Assembly (NCBI GenBank): GCA_965153455.1
Contig: OZ234504.1
Span: forward strand, 7,688,001-7,752,000
Direction: 5' to 3'
Length of the DNA: 64,000 bases
From: Sphagnum compactum
Taxonomy: Eukaryota > Bryophyta > Sphagnopsida > Sphagnales
The translations under genes and the position numbers were made by a program. Shown here in pieces: positions 12,238 to 26,294 of this stretch. Under the pieces are notes generated by a model. The model was not told the origin of the DNA. It made no database searches and was given only the letters and a program-made list of their open reading frames with translations. The stretch's first letter is position 1; each line of letters opens with the position of its first letter.

Positions 12238-15200
12238 CACAATTTTCCAAGCATGCTTTTCAAATTTCTCTCTCTTGGTTCATCTGTGTTTTGGTGTAAT
12301 GGTCATGCTTGGTGATAGAATATGGATATACTCTCTTGCTAAGAGAAAAGCCCTATTCCATGCATCACTCTTGGTGCACCTCTTTTGCATTGTGTTTTTT
12401 TTCATGACAAATGCTTAAGTCTGGGCTATGTTCTGGTTTTGATACTAGAAAGAATTTTAGAGCCGTATTTTGCTTTATCCAACAAACACTCACGACTGCA
12501 TTCTGCTTCCTAAAGGGCTGACTCTAAATGCACAGGTGCAAATGGACCAAATTGATGACCACCCAATTTCAACCTCAACTTGTGTTCAAGAAGTTGAAAA
12601 ACCTCAGATTTCTCCAGTGTATGTTGAATGTTTTTGTGCATATTCCCTAATTTGGTTTCAAGCTTCATAATGGGTGAAAGATGAAAAATAATTTCTCAGC
12701 AAGATGTGCTATCACAGGGACTTATTTCCAAGAGAAAAAAAAGAAGTAAGTAAGGTCCCACAACATTTCATTGAAGAAAGCTTCAAGGTAGTTGCCAGAT
12801 GAGTGTTTGTATGCAACATTTTCATCACCCAAATGGCAGTCTTTCTCCACGCTCAAAGCATATCATCTCTGATCCTCATTTTCAGCAAAAACCCAATCTT
12901 GATGCAATACAAAAAGGAGGAGTAAAAAACACACACACCTTGCTCAGTTGCATCACTGTCTTTGCGTTTGAGAATCTTGTGCACATCTTTGCTGCTGATG
13001 AGGTACTGCATATCTATCTACTCCTAGTCCCCTCCTCCCCCACTAAATGCCCACCTTGAAGTAAGATTTCAAACTTGGAGCTTCAAGTCTGTAGGAGATG
13101 AAGACATTCCCCTGAGCTGCTGCATTCTCTCTGAGATTGATAAACTCCTCGACCACTTACACAAATATGGATTTCTGCAATCCCCCAATCACCAATCTGA
13201 TTTTGAGAGCAACATGTGTCCTCTGTCTCTGTCTCTGTCTCTCTCACTCACACACACAAGAAAACTTACCCAAATCAATTTTGTGAGAATTTTCAGAATT
13301 ACAAAACAAATTTCATATTATGTAGAGTTGACAAATACCAGAATAGAATTGTCCGGAAGTGACTCTACAAAGTGGGAAGCTACAGCATGGCATGTACATA
13401 ATTCCACAAACCAGATGGTTACACATTAGTTCCAAAGTGGAATGCACATACATAGGTAGTTCCCTACTAGATGGTTACAACTTGGAATGGAAATAGGAGG
13501 ACTTTTAGGTTCTCCTTCCTCTGTTCCATAATATGGGTTTTTAAGAAACATGCTGAATTTTGGAGCATTTTTCTAAAGGGGAAGGCCCCTCCTGGCTGTC
13601 AAAGGCATCATCAGGGCCCCTGGGGAACCAAGGGCTGAGCCTAAGGTTCAAGATGTAATGCCTTCACACAGCAAGGCCTTCCCTACCACAACAACCCAAG
13701 GTCCATCATATCTATGGCTAAGATGTATTGAATTCAACAGTCAAGCTTCCAACTGAACAAAACGTCCCCACTCCAGGGGATGGCTCACTGGCATAGTCCC
13801 TTCTCGGACACCGGGACCACAAAAGGATCCGGGTTCAAAGTTCAAACTTAGTGGTGTGCAGGTGAAATTCCTGCTGGCCCTCTGCTCAATGAGCTTGACT
13901 AGAGAGGGTGTGCCAGAACCTTTGTCAGGTTGTTGAGTCTGCTGCTGTTGTGCTTAAAAGTAAATAGAAATTACACAGGCAAGAGTGAACCAGCACACCA
14001 TGCAAGATGGATCATATGTGGGTAGGAAACAACTTCTTCATTGTATTCCTGTCTCACAACTAAGCACTGTGGTTACATATGTACTAAGTCCTAACCATTA
14101 CACTTGTATTTACATACCTGGTAGTCCCCAAGGGCATTACCTACTTATGTTCCTACTGCATAATACCTACTTAGATTCTTTTGCTACCTACTCACCTTTG
14201 ATTCCTATCCACATACATCGGTGGTAAGTTACCTTGTTTGGGTGAGGTTGAAGGAGGATTGTATTTTGAGGGTGCTTACTCATCATTGGAAACCATTTGA
14301 TTATATTGGGTACTTGATGCAACACACTGGAAACATGGTGGAAAACACCAAGATCCCCCAAAAACAAATCTCAAACCCCCCAACCCCACAAAAAGAGGAA
14401 AAACTGGGTCCATGTAGGTGTGCATGTTGAGCCCTCTTATTGGCTGTGTGAAAATTTTATTAATAGTACCTTTCATCACCATTGTTGGCTTCGGCAAATA
14501 GGTATCCCTTCCTAAGAGGGTGAGTAGTGGTTACCTATGCTATTTGGAACAATCATTGCTTACATACCAAAAGCACTTGGGAGGGAAGAGAGAGAGGATC
14601 ACAGTATGAGGGTAACATAAACATGAAAGAATCCACTTTTTGCTTACATTTCACACTGGCCAGACAGAAGAAGCATACAACAAAAAACAAACAAAACTTG
14701 TTTTGCAGTGAACAGAGCACACCTGAGGAGAAGACAGAAACAAACTTTGACACCAACAAAAGCAAAATCCATGATAACAAAAATCATGAAAGAATCCACT
14801 TTTTGTTTCACAAAATTCAAAGAGGTCATGTTACATGTGGTCACGTTCATCATGACCAATGAGGAGTTATACTATCACAATTTTCCCCAAGTATGTATAC
14901 AAGTCTCTCTCCCTTGTACTAATTCATCTATGTACCACTTCTGTTCCAGACTCTACCATTAGATTCACTCGACTGGTCCACAAGGCTTCTTTTATGTGCA
15001 AACTGATACCCACCTGCAGACATCTAAAAAACTGTAGCGAAAGTAAGTCTAAAGTTGTATGCCATGAGCACTTTGAGTGTTCATGCTAAGCTAAACTTCT
15101 TCATGGTCACTAAGAGAAAAACAAATGACTGACCACATGAATGAATGACTACATACACTACCACAAAAGAAGACAGTCCCTTTGCTGTGGCTTTACCTCT

Positions 15201-15661
15201 GGGATTCTGTGGCTGACTTGAAAGAAATGGCATTGATCTCAATTCCTATGGACTCAGGGGGCTGAGAAATCCCATTCTTCACAGATGCAGGCATGCTAAG
15301 GATCCCATTGATGTATCACACACCAACTTTCCTGATGGTCTGTTAAAAAAAATAACAAAGTAATTCTAAATCACAGTTCTCATGGTACAGGTGGTGATAA
15401 CCTGAAGTCCTTCTAGAGGAATTTGACCACAAGTAAAAACATCTCCTGAAGGTTCAGTGGATCTCTTTCCATGCATTTTGAGCATCAAACATACTGTCGA
15501 CACCGGTTTATAGAAGCTTGCACCTCCAAGGATGGAGACAACTACTACAAACATTCGACTCCTGTTTGTACAGCTGACCAACCAAGTTGACATGGTTGAG
15601 TCAGAGAGCAAAATTGATTTTTGGAATATGAGAGAGTTTGCCAACCTCAATTCAAGCTCCA
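12238..15661. other. Intergenic region with repeats, no gene seen
   Basis: This separates the transporter from the C2-GRAM gene, both on the minus strand. It includes the 5' flank of the former and the 3' UTR of the latter. The contents recognised are a CT/CA microsatellite at about 13220-13260, a SINE candidate at about 13770-13965 and a duplicated 21-bp motif at 14622 and 14785. A minus-strand frame at 15366-15665 overlaps the end of the C2-GRAM gene but does not match that family's C-terminus. Confidence 0.55.
13770..13965 (+). mobile_element. Candidate tRNA-derived SINE
   Basis: Two RNA polymerase III-like boxes are spaced as in a tRNA head: an A box TGGCTCACTGG at 13781-13791 and a B-box-like GGTTCAAAGTT at 13832-13842. 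About 110 bp of non-tRNA body follows, ending near a TTTGTCAGGTTGTTGAGTC stretch and an A-rich tail. The B box departs from consensus at its 3' half. No target-site duplication was confirmed and no second copy is in the window. Confidence 0.5.
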
Positions 15662-18600
15662 TCAATTTTCTGATCTGTTGTTTGCAAGAACCTCTTCAAC
15701 AATCAGGCCTGTCATTTCCTGGATTTGCTTTGTCATGTGCTCATAAACGTTTTTAGTTATACTTCTCTGGAATTCTGTACTCTTGTGCCAGGCAACCCCA
15801 ACAAATGCTTTCTCTTGGCTACATACAGGATTCTTGGACATTGTTTCAATCTCCCTCCTCACTTGCACCTGCCAAGGATGGAAAAGACCAGATTAGAGTA
15901 AGAGAATAACTATGATGTGTGCAACTGATTGGAACAATACTGATTGCTTGTCAGCAGTGAAGGATTGGAAAGTTAAGCAAATGTGGTATAAACACATCTG
16001 AAAGCAGAACATTTACATGGACATACAAAAAGAAATTTTGCTTTTGTCCACAATCATTAGAGAAATCACCTGAAAATGGTCACCAAAGGGCACATCATGC
16101 AGCGTGAGCATGTCATCAATCACTATTTTCTTGACATCTTCTGATGTTACAGTTATCTGCTGAATGCATGAAACTTTGCTGCCGAACTGACTAATCTGCC
16201 GGTTAAGGGTGTAGGATTCCTGTCGCCGCTGGACCCCAGGCTTCTGCTCCACGATTTCCCAGCCAGTGCTCTTGTAGCCAATGAGGCCAAGCTTCTCATG
16301 TACTCTCTCATCCGAATCCTTGTTTTGGAAGACAGACAAAACCGACTCAGCCTGTAAACAAATTATGTGTTTATTGGTAAGAGTAATAATCTCAGGACAA
16401 CCCAAGAAACAAGAATTCTTGTCTCACAGCTCAGTATGCAAGATGGTGTTTCAGAGGTCAAAAGAGGAAGTAAATCTGGAAAGTGTAAGGAGAAGAGACA
16501 TATACACACAAAACTCAGAAAAGTAAGGTACAATTTGATAGAACCCCAAGAAAAGCTCTCACAAACATGCTTTCTGTCATTAAACACCAATTTAGCTTTG
16601 ATATGATGGTATGATGCAACCAAGATGCCTAGAGAACTATCAGTAGAAATCAGAGGAAGTTTTCTTACAGTAATAGGAATTTCAGTTGATATCACTTCAG
16701 ACATAGTAGCCTCCTCTACTGCCAGAAATGGCTGAGTATTATCTGCCTGTCTCTCTGCAACCGCATACTTCATGTCCCCTGCTTCAACACTTGCTATGAT
16801 GTCCATCTGTTGCTGTGGGCTCAAATGTCGGTTCTTCCATAAAGCAATAATTGTCCTGCCAAAGCAATCCCAAATGTACCAAAGTTAGAAACTCGCACCG
16901 GATTCATTCCATGAAAGCTCAGTCCAAAACCAGAAGACATAGACATACATAACAAGACAGCACGATTCCTCTGGTTGCCTTGTTACACGTGTGAGGCATT
17001 CTTCTGCAGAATTCTACCTGAAAGCAGTGCCAGAGCGCACAAATGACAAAAACTGAAACTTCAAACGGCCTCTCCCATCAATGCCTCGAGCACCATGTCG
17101 TGCATCATAAGCTCGGCCTCTCCGTAGGAAAATGACAATTGATGGATTGATGGCTTGTGCTGACTCCTTTATTTCTTCAATATCCTCCCACATCAGAGTG
17201 AACTTGGTCTTATGGCCAAAAAGGTTGGAATAGAACCCCAGTAAACGAGTTGATAAAAACAGTCGTCCCTGCATGATCCGTTGCATTCTGTTAAAAAAAG
17301 ACAGTAGCTAGAAACCAGTAAAACCAGTGAATTGTCTAAACATTCATTTCCTACATGGAAACAGACATGCAATTACTGTAAAAGGGTCAATCTGATAGCA
17401 AAATCCAAGCTGCCTGAAGTTCAAAGAAACAGAAGCTAGAGATTAATTCTCCTCTGTTGATGGTAAAGAAATGTTCTCCCCACTGTCCAGGTGCCTCTCT
17501 AGAAACTCAAATAATACAGAAACAATCACCACCTGAATTGGTATTTTGCGCTTGATAGCACATGCAAAGTCATTGATGAGAAACTCTTCTGCAGGCAGTG
17601 AGAACAGCTTCTGAAATGATGAATTCCTTTGTGCTGACCGCTTTAAAACCTGCAGGTAATTGGTTCCCCTCAGCACCAAAATTTCTGCAGAAAAAGAAAA
17701 AGAATGTGGGAAAAGACAGCCAGAGGCAATAAACAGAAGAACATTCGCAGTTCAGTCAAAAGCAACGAGGGTGCACCTTGGCTCCAACTTCTCTCTCCAC
17801 TCGTTCAATGTATCCAGGCATACCATCTGTCTCCTGTGTGTTGAACAAATTCACACGAATGTGCAGCCGGGATCCATGAGCTAGGGCACTCTTGCCAGAA
17901 AGTGAAATCCAAAAATCAGCTAATTCACCAGGACCTTGCTTCAGGAAGTTTACTTCAGCATGACCAAGTGATTCAGCTTCAGAAAATGGACCATCATAAT
18001 CAAAAACTTCAACATCCATGGTTGAGGGCAGATCCTCTGTGGCATTGAACTCAAATATTTCTGCCACATACAAAGTGTGATTCAGTACAAAATCAGCTAA
18101 GTTTATGCTGTCCAATTTGAGTGCAGGGCATAAGACTACAGAAAGCAGATTTGTGGATGGGTAAAGTCTCATCCACAAAGTTCTGCACCATCCGAACTGG
18201 ACATGGAGCCTATGATGCCACAAGTCTAGAGCACGAGAAGTCTGAAATATATGATTAGTATCTACTCTGTGTCAGATGCACATATGCAACAAAACTTCCA
18301 CTTATGATTTGATGAAACAAAAACCACAGCAAGTAACACTTGTGCCAAGCATGACAGGAACTGAGAATGGAAAGGACCAGAAGATAAAAAAGGAAAGCAT
18401 TGCATAATTCCTCAGTGTGGAACAGTGGAAGCAAATAGGAATTTAAAGCTCACATGAAGTAGCAGGAAGTGTAGTAATCACATACCTCCCCAGTGAGGTT
18501 GTGTCGTCTTCAACTTGACAGAGCTGGTGCGGTTCTCTCCATTGCAAGTGAACACAACATATGGATTTGCGACACCGGAGTTACTTGGGGCAATATTCTC

Positions 18601-21600
18601 CCCCTCAATCAGTGTCACAGTTGTTAACCAACCGTCTCCCTGTGCCTTCACACCATGATCTCCAGCTGCATACACATAAAACATAAGAGCTAAATTTTTA
18701 TTTTCTCAACAAGCTGCTAGATGCTATGCTAGCAGCACATGACAACCTTCCATTTAATAAAGCCTGACGTGAAATCACAGAAGGTTTTAGCTTGTGACTA
18801 GAAATTGAAGGTAGACTCGATACTTGGATGAATTGTCATTGACCAAATCAGTCAAACAGCAATCTAAAAGTCAAAGAAGATTCTTACATCGCCAATAGCG
18901 GGCTCGAACTACATCGTAAACCAATTTAACAACATTTTCGACTTGAACAACCACAATTGACGAAGTAACCAGTTCCATCAGTGTGTCTGGAAAGTCAAGC
19001 CCCCAAAATTCAAGGCCACCTTTTTGCTTGCGAGGAGTGATGGCAATATGCACCAACAAGAACATCAATGACAACAGTGCGGCCAGCACGTGGTACTTGC
19101 CCAAGTAATCCCATGCGAATTGCCAGTCACTTACGGGCCTTTCATCTTCCTGATTCCCAGTCAAAACTGTCCTTGATAGAGAATCAGCCAAAATAGGTGT
19201 TGCATGCCTTGCAAGCACCTGTAAAACCACAGATACAGCTTTAGGTACGAAGTGTAAACCCTTCCTTTTGCAGTTCCTCAATTCTATAGCAGTATAAAAC
19301 AAGAGACATGCTTATCTGGTAAGATGTGCCACTTTTCTATCAAGTACAGAGCTGCTAAAGCATGAGCACAATGAGCCTTTTCAGTTACCTCTCTATAAAT
19401 TTCATAGCTATCCTTTATGCCCTGCCGGGCACCACTTTCAATCATTCCTTTCATCATTGTGCTATGTAGGAAGTTAAGCCTCCAGGAGATTTCTAGGCGG
19501 CTTGACTTTTCTCCAGTTGGTAAGTCTTCACCAGCTGCAATAGTGATCTGCAAATATAAAACCTTTCAGTCTATCAGTTCAAAGAACATTGAAATGAGAA
19601 AGAACTTGATAGAAACAGATAGATGGAAAAATGCAAGGGTGAATGAATTCTACCTGCAGCTCAACTACAAAATTCCCTCCATAAGGAACATCTGGTGTAG
19701 CACAAGTACTGCTGACAACAAAGCATTTATCGTCGGCACGAGTGTACGTCTGCACTTCTGTTGCCCTCACTGCCTTCACCAGCTTTGTGGCAGCTTTCAC
19801 ATAAGAAATGGTCCTCTTGATAGGCTCATTTCCTGCTTTCCTCCAAGGTTCTTCAGCATAATCAGTGGATCTCTGACTTGCAATCAAATCTCGAACAAAT
19901 GCAGATCCAGGCTTAAAAAGAATTGCATTGAGCGCCTTTGCACTAACTGAATACATTTGATCCAAAACAACTCCTCCTGACAATGGAGCAGGAATCTCTT
20001 CAGGGGATGCCCCTACAGTCTTGCCATCATCATCAAAGAAAGAGAGAGGGATTGACTCCACATCTTCATCGCTGCTCATTTCACTGCCCATCAGTAAGAA
20101 ACCCACTGCTCAGTACATGAACAACATTGTCCGGTTCAATGAAGTTCAGAGACAAAAGCACAGACCAGAGTAAGATGACAAGAGTTTTGTCACAGTTTTG
20201 TACAAAGCTATGCATCTTTCAAACTGCTCTGCAAACTTGGAACATGATTGCATAGGCACAATACAAAGGATGCAAGTTTCATAATAGATTGATGTTCTAA
20301 AATTCTGGAGTTTACACACTCCTAAAGTCATTTTAATAATTTCCAGTAGAAAGAATACATATCTGAATGCTCTGCAGTGGTCAAATTATCCATGTGGAAT
20401 GGTTCAGAATAGCAGCAGTATTTATTTCTGGAATCTGGTGCCACTGACCTTTCAGATAGCCGAGAAGATGCAAAAGAAGGTGACTCGCTACCTCCATGCT
20501 TCCCAGGCTTTTTGAAGACTGAAGAGATCTTATTTGCAACTCGCTCTACATCATCTTTCCACCTTTTATTATGTCTATGCCTCTTCCTCTGGAGAGCCAC
20601 TTCCTTTTGCAGGTCCTCATCTGGATGTAATCCTGTGCTTGCCTCTTGAATTAGCAGAGCCTCTGCGTTTTGCTTTATGTCATGCTCAGGGTCCACCTGT
20701 CACCCATGTTTTCCTTCAGACACAACCTTCGCTTTTCTGAACTGACTAAACCAAGTGAATTCCCCCTCCTCCCATCACAACTATAGAGGTCAGGAAGATA
20801 CACATTACCATGGTCTTCACCATTCCCCTCTTTGGCTGATCAAAATTTTAAGTTGAAAACAACGACAGTTGATTCTTCTTCCTTCTTTACAAGATCTTGT
20901 AGACAACTGAAAAGACCTGATTGACAAGAAAGAGAGTAACAGATTCACGAGAGACCTTTCTTCCACAGTATCATTCATTCCAAATTGCTTTCTTACTACT
21001 TAGATGTTACATCACCTAAAGCACCTTTAGTATGTCACCAGTTTTGATGAGTGCTTTGTGCATGTAGGAACAACATGAGCATACCTTCAATCTTGGTGAC
21101 AGTGGTGACATTGGCACATCTACAAGGTGTGATGCATCAGTAGAACTGTCACTGTCCATGGATGTTGAACGTGAGAGCAAGGGTTCCTGCTCCTCTGCAA
21201 TGTTTGAAACAGCCATGCTTTCCTCCAGAACAGAAGGGATCTCGACACTGTCTGTTTCAATACTTTGACGAGAAGGCTGTCTTCCAAATAGCGAAAGGCT
21301 TAAACAGATTTCACCTGCAATCAGCCAAGACACTCTCTTTTGGACAAGAGTACATAACAAGAAGTACATGGAAACTTTTCAAGTAGCCAGATTGGAAAAT
21401 CATAGTGAGGAATCATGAAGCTACCATCTGCACTGCCAAAATAGGTTACAAGGTGTACAGTGGCTTGCAGTCTGTATGATGGTGAAAGAAATTGACTCAA
21501 AAAGGTAGAGATAGAGCCCAGACTGAGGCTGCCATGTACAGATTGCTGGCTTTGTGGTGGATTACACTCTACGCAGAGAAGGAAACAATCCACTAGCTGC

Positions 21601-22448
21601 ATGCTCTTCCCACACTAAGCTAAGTGGTTACCCTCCTACAGCAAGAAAGAGGTGTGGGCCGTCATTTCAGCAAAATTTCATATAACACACAGTCATAGGA
21701 TCTCCTGAGCTTTTTTGATAGAGCTCTGCAATATTGAAACCTAAATTCTCGAACTGACATGCCCCAAGCATCACTCAGAAGCAACAGATTTATGCATCAT
21801 GCTGATCAAGACATGGGAACTAGGTAATAATCCAACCTTTGCAAACTCCCCTCATGGAATTGCTAATTGTACATGAGTAGCAATTTCTGATCTTAATGTT
21901 CAGGTTTTCAGAAGGGTAGGCAAACACATTCGTAGCCATTCTTGCACATGACCAACCCATGGTTTTACATGCAGATTTCGACTAAACTATTGTGGAATAA
22001 TCTGAGGATGATGTACAATTGAAACCCATTCTAATACACTGGCCATTGCACCTTCCACACTCGCATAAACTATTGGCTTGAAATTGGAGTGCAACAACAT
22101 ACCGGTAACTGGGTGCTTGGATTTCTCGTTGCGCTTCCGGAGAGGAAACCATGACCTGTAGAGCGTGAGCTTCTCCGCACTCAAAACACTGGAAACTGGG
22201 ATTCTGACCTGGCCCAAGAAATCGTCAGTGAATCGATCCTCATCCCAGACCATGATGCTTAGCTCCTCATCTAAGTCGACTACATTGAACACAAATTCCT
22301 CATTCCAAGACGGATTCAGATTCCTATACACGACAGACGTTCGCGCCCTAGTGCTGCCAAGCTGCAGCCTCACAAATGGGTCACTAAATCCGTTGGAATC
22401 CCTGGCGGCCAACCCGCGGGCCTCCATCACCCGCACATGTAGCTTCAT
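15662..22448 (-). CDS. C2-GRAM-VASt domain protein (At5g50170-like)
   Basis: Thirteen exons join in frame: 22448-22103, 21314-21085, 20696-20359, 20083-19654, 19547-19389, 19218-18888, 18665-18486, 18060-17777, 17649-17533, 17268-17018, 16855-16669, 16351-16070 and 15868-15662, giving 1113 aa. Domain order: C2 (1-115, with Asp residues in DSNGFSDPFVRL for calcium), an acidic/basic linker, VASt (about 330-500), a membrane-like helix (about 540-565, YHVLAALLSLMFLLVHIAI), second C2 (about 615-760, NPYVVFTCNGENRTSSVKL), GRAM (about 775-890, GFYSNLFGHKTKF) and second VASt (about 950-1100). This is the order of Arabidopsis C2-GRAM proteins, thought to act at membrane contacts in lipid binding or transfer; that function is inferred. 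The exon 3 donor (AT|GTATTC) and exon 8 donor (AAG|GTGCAC) are weak. The C-terminus ends about where the family does. Confidence 0.92.
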
Positions 22449-22546
22449 GCTGGTGAACCTCCTGTTCCTTTGTTGTTGTTACAAGAATTGAACACTTCGA
22501 AGTGGTTCTTGCCAGAAAAAGAAAAAGAAACACCGACGACACACAA

Positions 22547-22569
22547 ACACACACACACACACACACACA
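22547..22569. repeat. (AC)n microsatellite
   Basis: An AC dinucleotide tract about 100 bp upstream of the C2-GRAM start codon, probably in its 5' leader. Confidence 0.9.
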
Positions 22570-24954
22570 ACCCAACAACCTCCACAATATTTCTGAAATT
22601 AGAAAATTAGAACATCCAGCAAAGTCTTTTCTTACAGACTTTCATTAGAAACGATCATGGAATTCATTCCACAAGAAAGTCTGCTTACATTGTGATGCTT
22701 TCAAACTCATAGATCCTGTAGACCTCAAATAGCTTCTTCTTATAAGTTCTTCACTCCTTTGCCGAATTTCGTTACCTTATTGGTCCCTCCTCTCTCTCTC
22801 TTTCCCTCTTTCTCTCAGAGAGAGAACAACATCCAAGTTGCCCTCTTGAAATTCTCACTCTTTATTCCTGAATTGTGCTTGTGATTTCTTATCTCACGAG
22901 GCAGCTTCCCTCACAAATTCAGCTTCTGAATTCCCTTTCCACAGTGATGGTACTACTACTCTCTTGTCCGTAATATTAAGTACAGATTCAAAAGACTCTC
23001 TCCGATTTCCTCTTCTTCAAGCACTGTCCAGCTCTGTAGCAAGCTCCTGTTACAACTCCCTCTTTTTTCTTTTCTTTTCTTTTCTCTATTTTCAAATGTG
23101 TTGTTGAAATTTTTTTTAAAAATTGTTTCTTCCCTACAGCCTGACGACACAAAATATTATATGAAGCTTCTTCCTTCAGACGACCTTGAAAGTATATTCT
23201 TCAATTTTCCTTCCTGTTTTGTTGTTCAAAACTGCTTTTCTTCATCTTTTATTATTACTCATGGTTGAGAAGCTCCGATCCTTCTTTTATTTGCACAACT
23301 ATGTACATTCCTTGATTCCCAGTTGCAACAACACACAAGCAAGCAAGCAAAGCAGTTATGGTTTAAAAGTCCACACCAAACTTGGAGACAAGCGACCAAG
23401 GTACAGACTTGCTGTGTCGAATTAAGTTAGCAGCAAAATACTTAGAGGATTTTACAAGAGAGAAAAGAAAAGAAAAATTCCAAGTAAGTAGTTCTGTCAG
23501 CAAAATGATGCGGGAAGAATGATAACAAAATAAATTTGTGTTCTTGCAATGCGTTCCCGATGCAGCAGCCGTATCAAGTAAAAGCAAAAAACTTGATGAG
23601 AAAGAAAACCAGCCAAAGGGCCCATTAACTTAATCTCCAGGAGCAAAGCAAAGCGCAGCAGCTGCAACAAAATTGGCCGCCGCAACACAGGCATCCGCCA
23701 CCTGCGCGTGTGCGCAAGCCCCACGAAACCCCCACCCGATGTCACCGGGTCGGTCTTCTTCTTCAGCCCGCCCCGGACCACACACCGCAAGAACCGTGAA
23801 CGCCACGGGTACTTTTCAGGTGCGTGGCGGATATTAGAAACCCGGGCGGGGGTTGGACACCCGGAGGTTATCATTGAGGTTCTGAGGATTGATAATCGCG
23901 GTTCTAAACAATCAAAGACCCGAGTTTAATATATATACTTAAACCACGACTCTCCAAAAAAGTTTTTTAAAAAATTCAAATAATTGGTCAGAAAACCATC
24001 CGTTCTTCATGTAAACGCAGGTACTTCAAGATTTATGAAATAACCGGGACAGACGGTTCTTCGTTTCGGACGATTTAAAAAACCCAGAAACGCACAGGTC
24101 TCTGATCTTCAAACCTATTAAAAAGGAACCGGCGGTTCTTTTTTATTCAAATGACCGCCCCCACTCTGGTAGTCTTCTGCTTTTTTTCCCGATACTTCCG
24201 GGTCACCCGCCCCTCTCTCTCTCTATCTCTCGGGCTGACTAGATACCGCCCCGTCACTAATCGCCCATCTTTCCTCCGGGCTACCTGTTGCCAGGCGTCA
24301 GGCCACTTGCCAAACTGCATGAAGGGGCAGCAGAGGGACCCACCTTTTCGCCGGGTACAAATACTATTACCAACAACTGCAGCTGTTGAAACCCCAGGAA
24401 AACAAAAAGAGATAATGAAATGCACACACAAAATACTCGCAGACTCGAGATTCACAAGAGTAATAAGTAGGCCTATCCGCTTTTGAGCGCATTCTTGCAA
24501 CATCACACAACTCGTGAGTCAAAAATCAATGAATGCATGGAAGAAGTATTATTAGAACATGTCGTGCACTTAAACTGGTACCTAAATGGAAATGAGCGCA
24601 ATTTGTGTTGCGTTGTCAGGGGCCAGATGAGCCCAATCCATTCGTCACAAAATTTGTTATTACTGCGCCAGCTTTGCGTGGTAAAGTAGTATTTATAATA
24701 TTAGTGTTGGTCACACAGCAGCAGCTGCAGACTTGCAAAGGTCTCTTGCAAGGATTTGCTGACAAGCGCGCTCTTTTACGAACAAGCTCATGAGTTGAAA
24801 ATCAGGGGGGAGCCTTGTACTCGCCATGTGTCGTCTCTCTCTACTCTCCTATTCTCCTTCCTTTGCTCTGCAAAGAGTTCCTTCTTTTTCCCTCAGCAAA
24901 CACTTGTGCACGGTTTTCTTTTTCTTTTCCCATTCAATTTTGTGTAAGTAGGTG

Positions 24955-25050
24955 GGCTGGTCATCATCCACAAGAGGACTTAGCCAAATTTGGCTATAGG
25001 TCAGAGAGAAAAGTTGAAAATTTTTAAAACCTTGCTATATACTTGGGACA
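24955..25050 (+). repeat. Dispersed repeat copy 1 with 16-bp palindrome
   Basis: Contains the perfect palindrome TAGCCAAATTTGGCTA at 24981-24996, followed by an AAAGTTGAAAATTTTTAAAA-type tail. The same core recurs at 25283, 39768 and (one mismatch outside the central 12 bp) 58343. Confidence 0.6.
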
Positions 25051-25234
25051 TACAACAAACTACGGTCTAAATATGGTGATTTCAACTTTTTTTTTAATTG
25101 CATTTGGCTATTTGGGTAATTTTTTCAAAAAAAATCCTTTTTACAAGTCAAACCCCCCCCCCCACCCCCCCTTTTTTGGTTGCCAAGTGGCAAAATTTCA
25201 CCAGGAACAGAATTGCTCCCTCCCCAGCAGTGTT

Positions 25235-25440
25235 TTTTTTCAATTTTGTGATGTAGCCAAACTGGTGATCAACACAAAGATTTAGCCAAATTTGGCTATA
25301 GCCCAGACGTGAAACTTTAAGAATTTCAGAATTCCTTTACATTTTGGCTACCTGCTGGAATCTGTTCTGTTGTGAAAATTTGGGGATTAAATTTTTTATA
25401 AAAAATCTGGATAATTAGGGCCACTTTTTACAAAAATCCT
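25235..25440 (+). repeat. Dispersed repeat copy 2 with 16-bp palindrome
   Basis: The palindrome is at 25283-25298. The flank TTGTGATGTAGCCAAACTGG is shared with the copies at 39745 and 58305, and downstream text around TTTTGGCTACCTGCTGGAA matches TTGGCTACCTACTTGAACC near 39825. The shared block is therefore at least about 150 bp. Confidence 0.65.
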
Positions 25441-26294
25441 GTGTATGTGTCCAAATCAAATTTTTGGGTTGAAAAAAGCAAAAAACAATTGCCCATAAAA
25501 AAACACTTCTATCTAGCCCCCACGTAAATGGCCGAAGCAAAGCTCCCCCCAACTGTGACTGATGAAGACTCCATCTCAGTGATTTCTTTGGACAAATTTG
25601 TCTTTCTGGACCAAAAATTGGGGAAAATTTTGGACAAATGTGTTTTACTAGTGCAAATTCGACTAATTTTGCTAATTTTTTGGGTAAATTGTGCCAAATT
25701 CGATATCACAAAACTGAGAAATAAAACCCTGCTCTGTTGCCTTTCCCAGAAACAGGAAGAAAGGCGGGGGGGGGGGGGGGGGGGGAATCCCTAATTTAAA
25801 CCTAAAAAACAAGATAAGTATAACGTTTCAGCCACGATTGATGTGGTGGGTACCAAATCCTGTTTTTCTTGGCTTTCTTAATGAAAACCGCCTCTAAGAT
25901 GCATGCCCCAATTTGACACGTTTCCTGACCATTCTCGTCACATGTCTGGAGTTTCAAAGCTCTCTCCCAATTGGAAACAAGCAGCTCATCACATAATGAC
26001 TCTCGCCTTTTTGGCTCCCTTCAAAGTTTTCAAACTTCAAACTATCAACTTCTTTTACTGCCTCTAGGGTAGATAGGCCGGTGACCGAACACTCAGCACT
26101 CAGGGCAGGCCAGACCAATGGGAGGGCTCCACTGATTCTGATGTCCAAACAAAACCCCTCCTCTTGACACATCTCACACGGAATAGAAATAAGAAAGTAA
26201 AAGGGGTCAAGAACTCAAAAAAACAAACCACCGAACACTAAAAAGATTGATTCCTGAACACCCAAAAAATTTCTTTTATGTTGCTCTGTTGCTA

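Noticed and set aside
15366-15665. Extra C-terminal exon of the C2-GRAM gene
   Set aside because: The frame is offset from the last exon, overlaps its stop and has no supporting splice pair; the family ends near the chosen stop.
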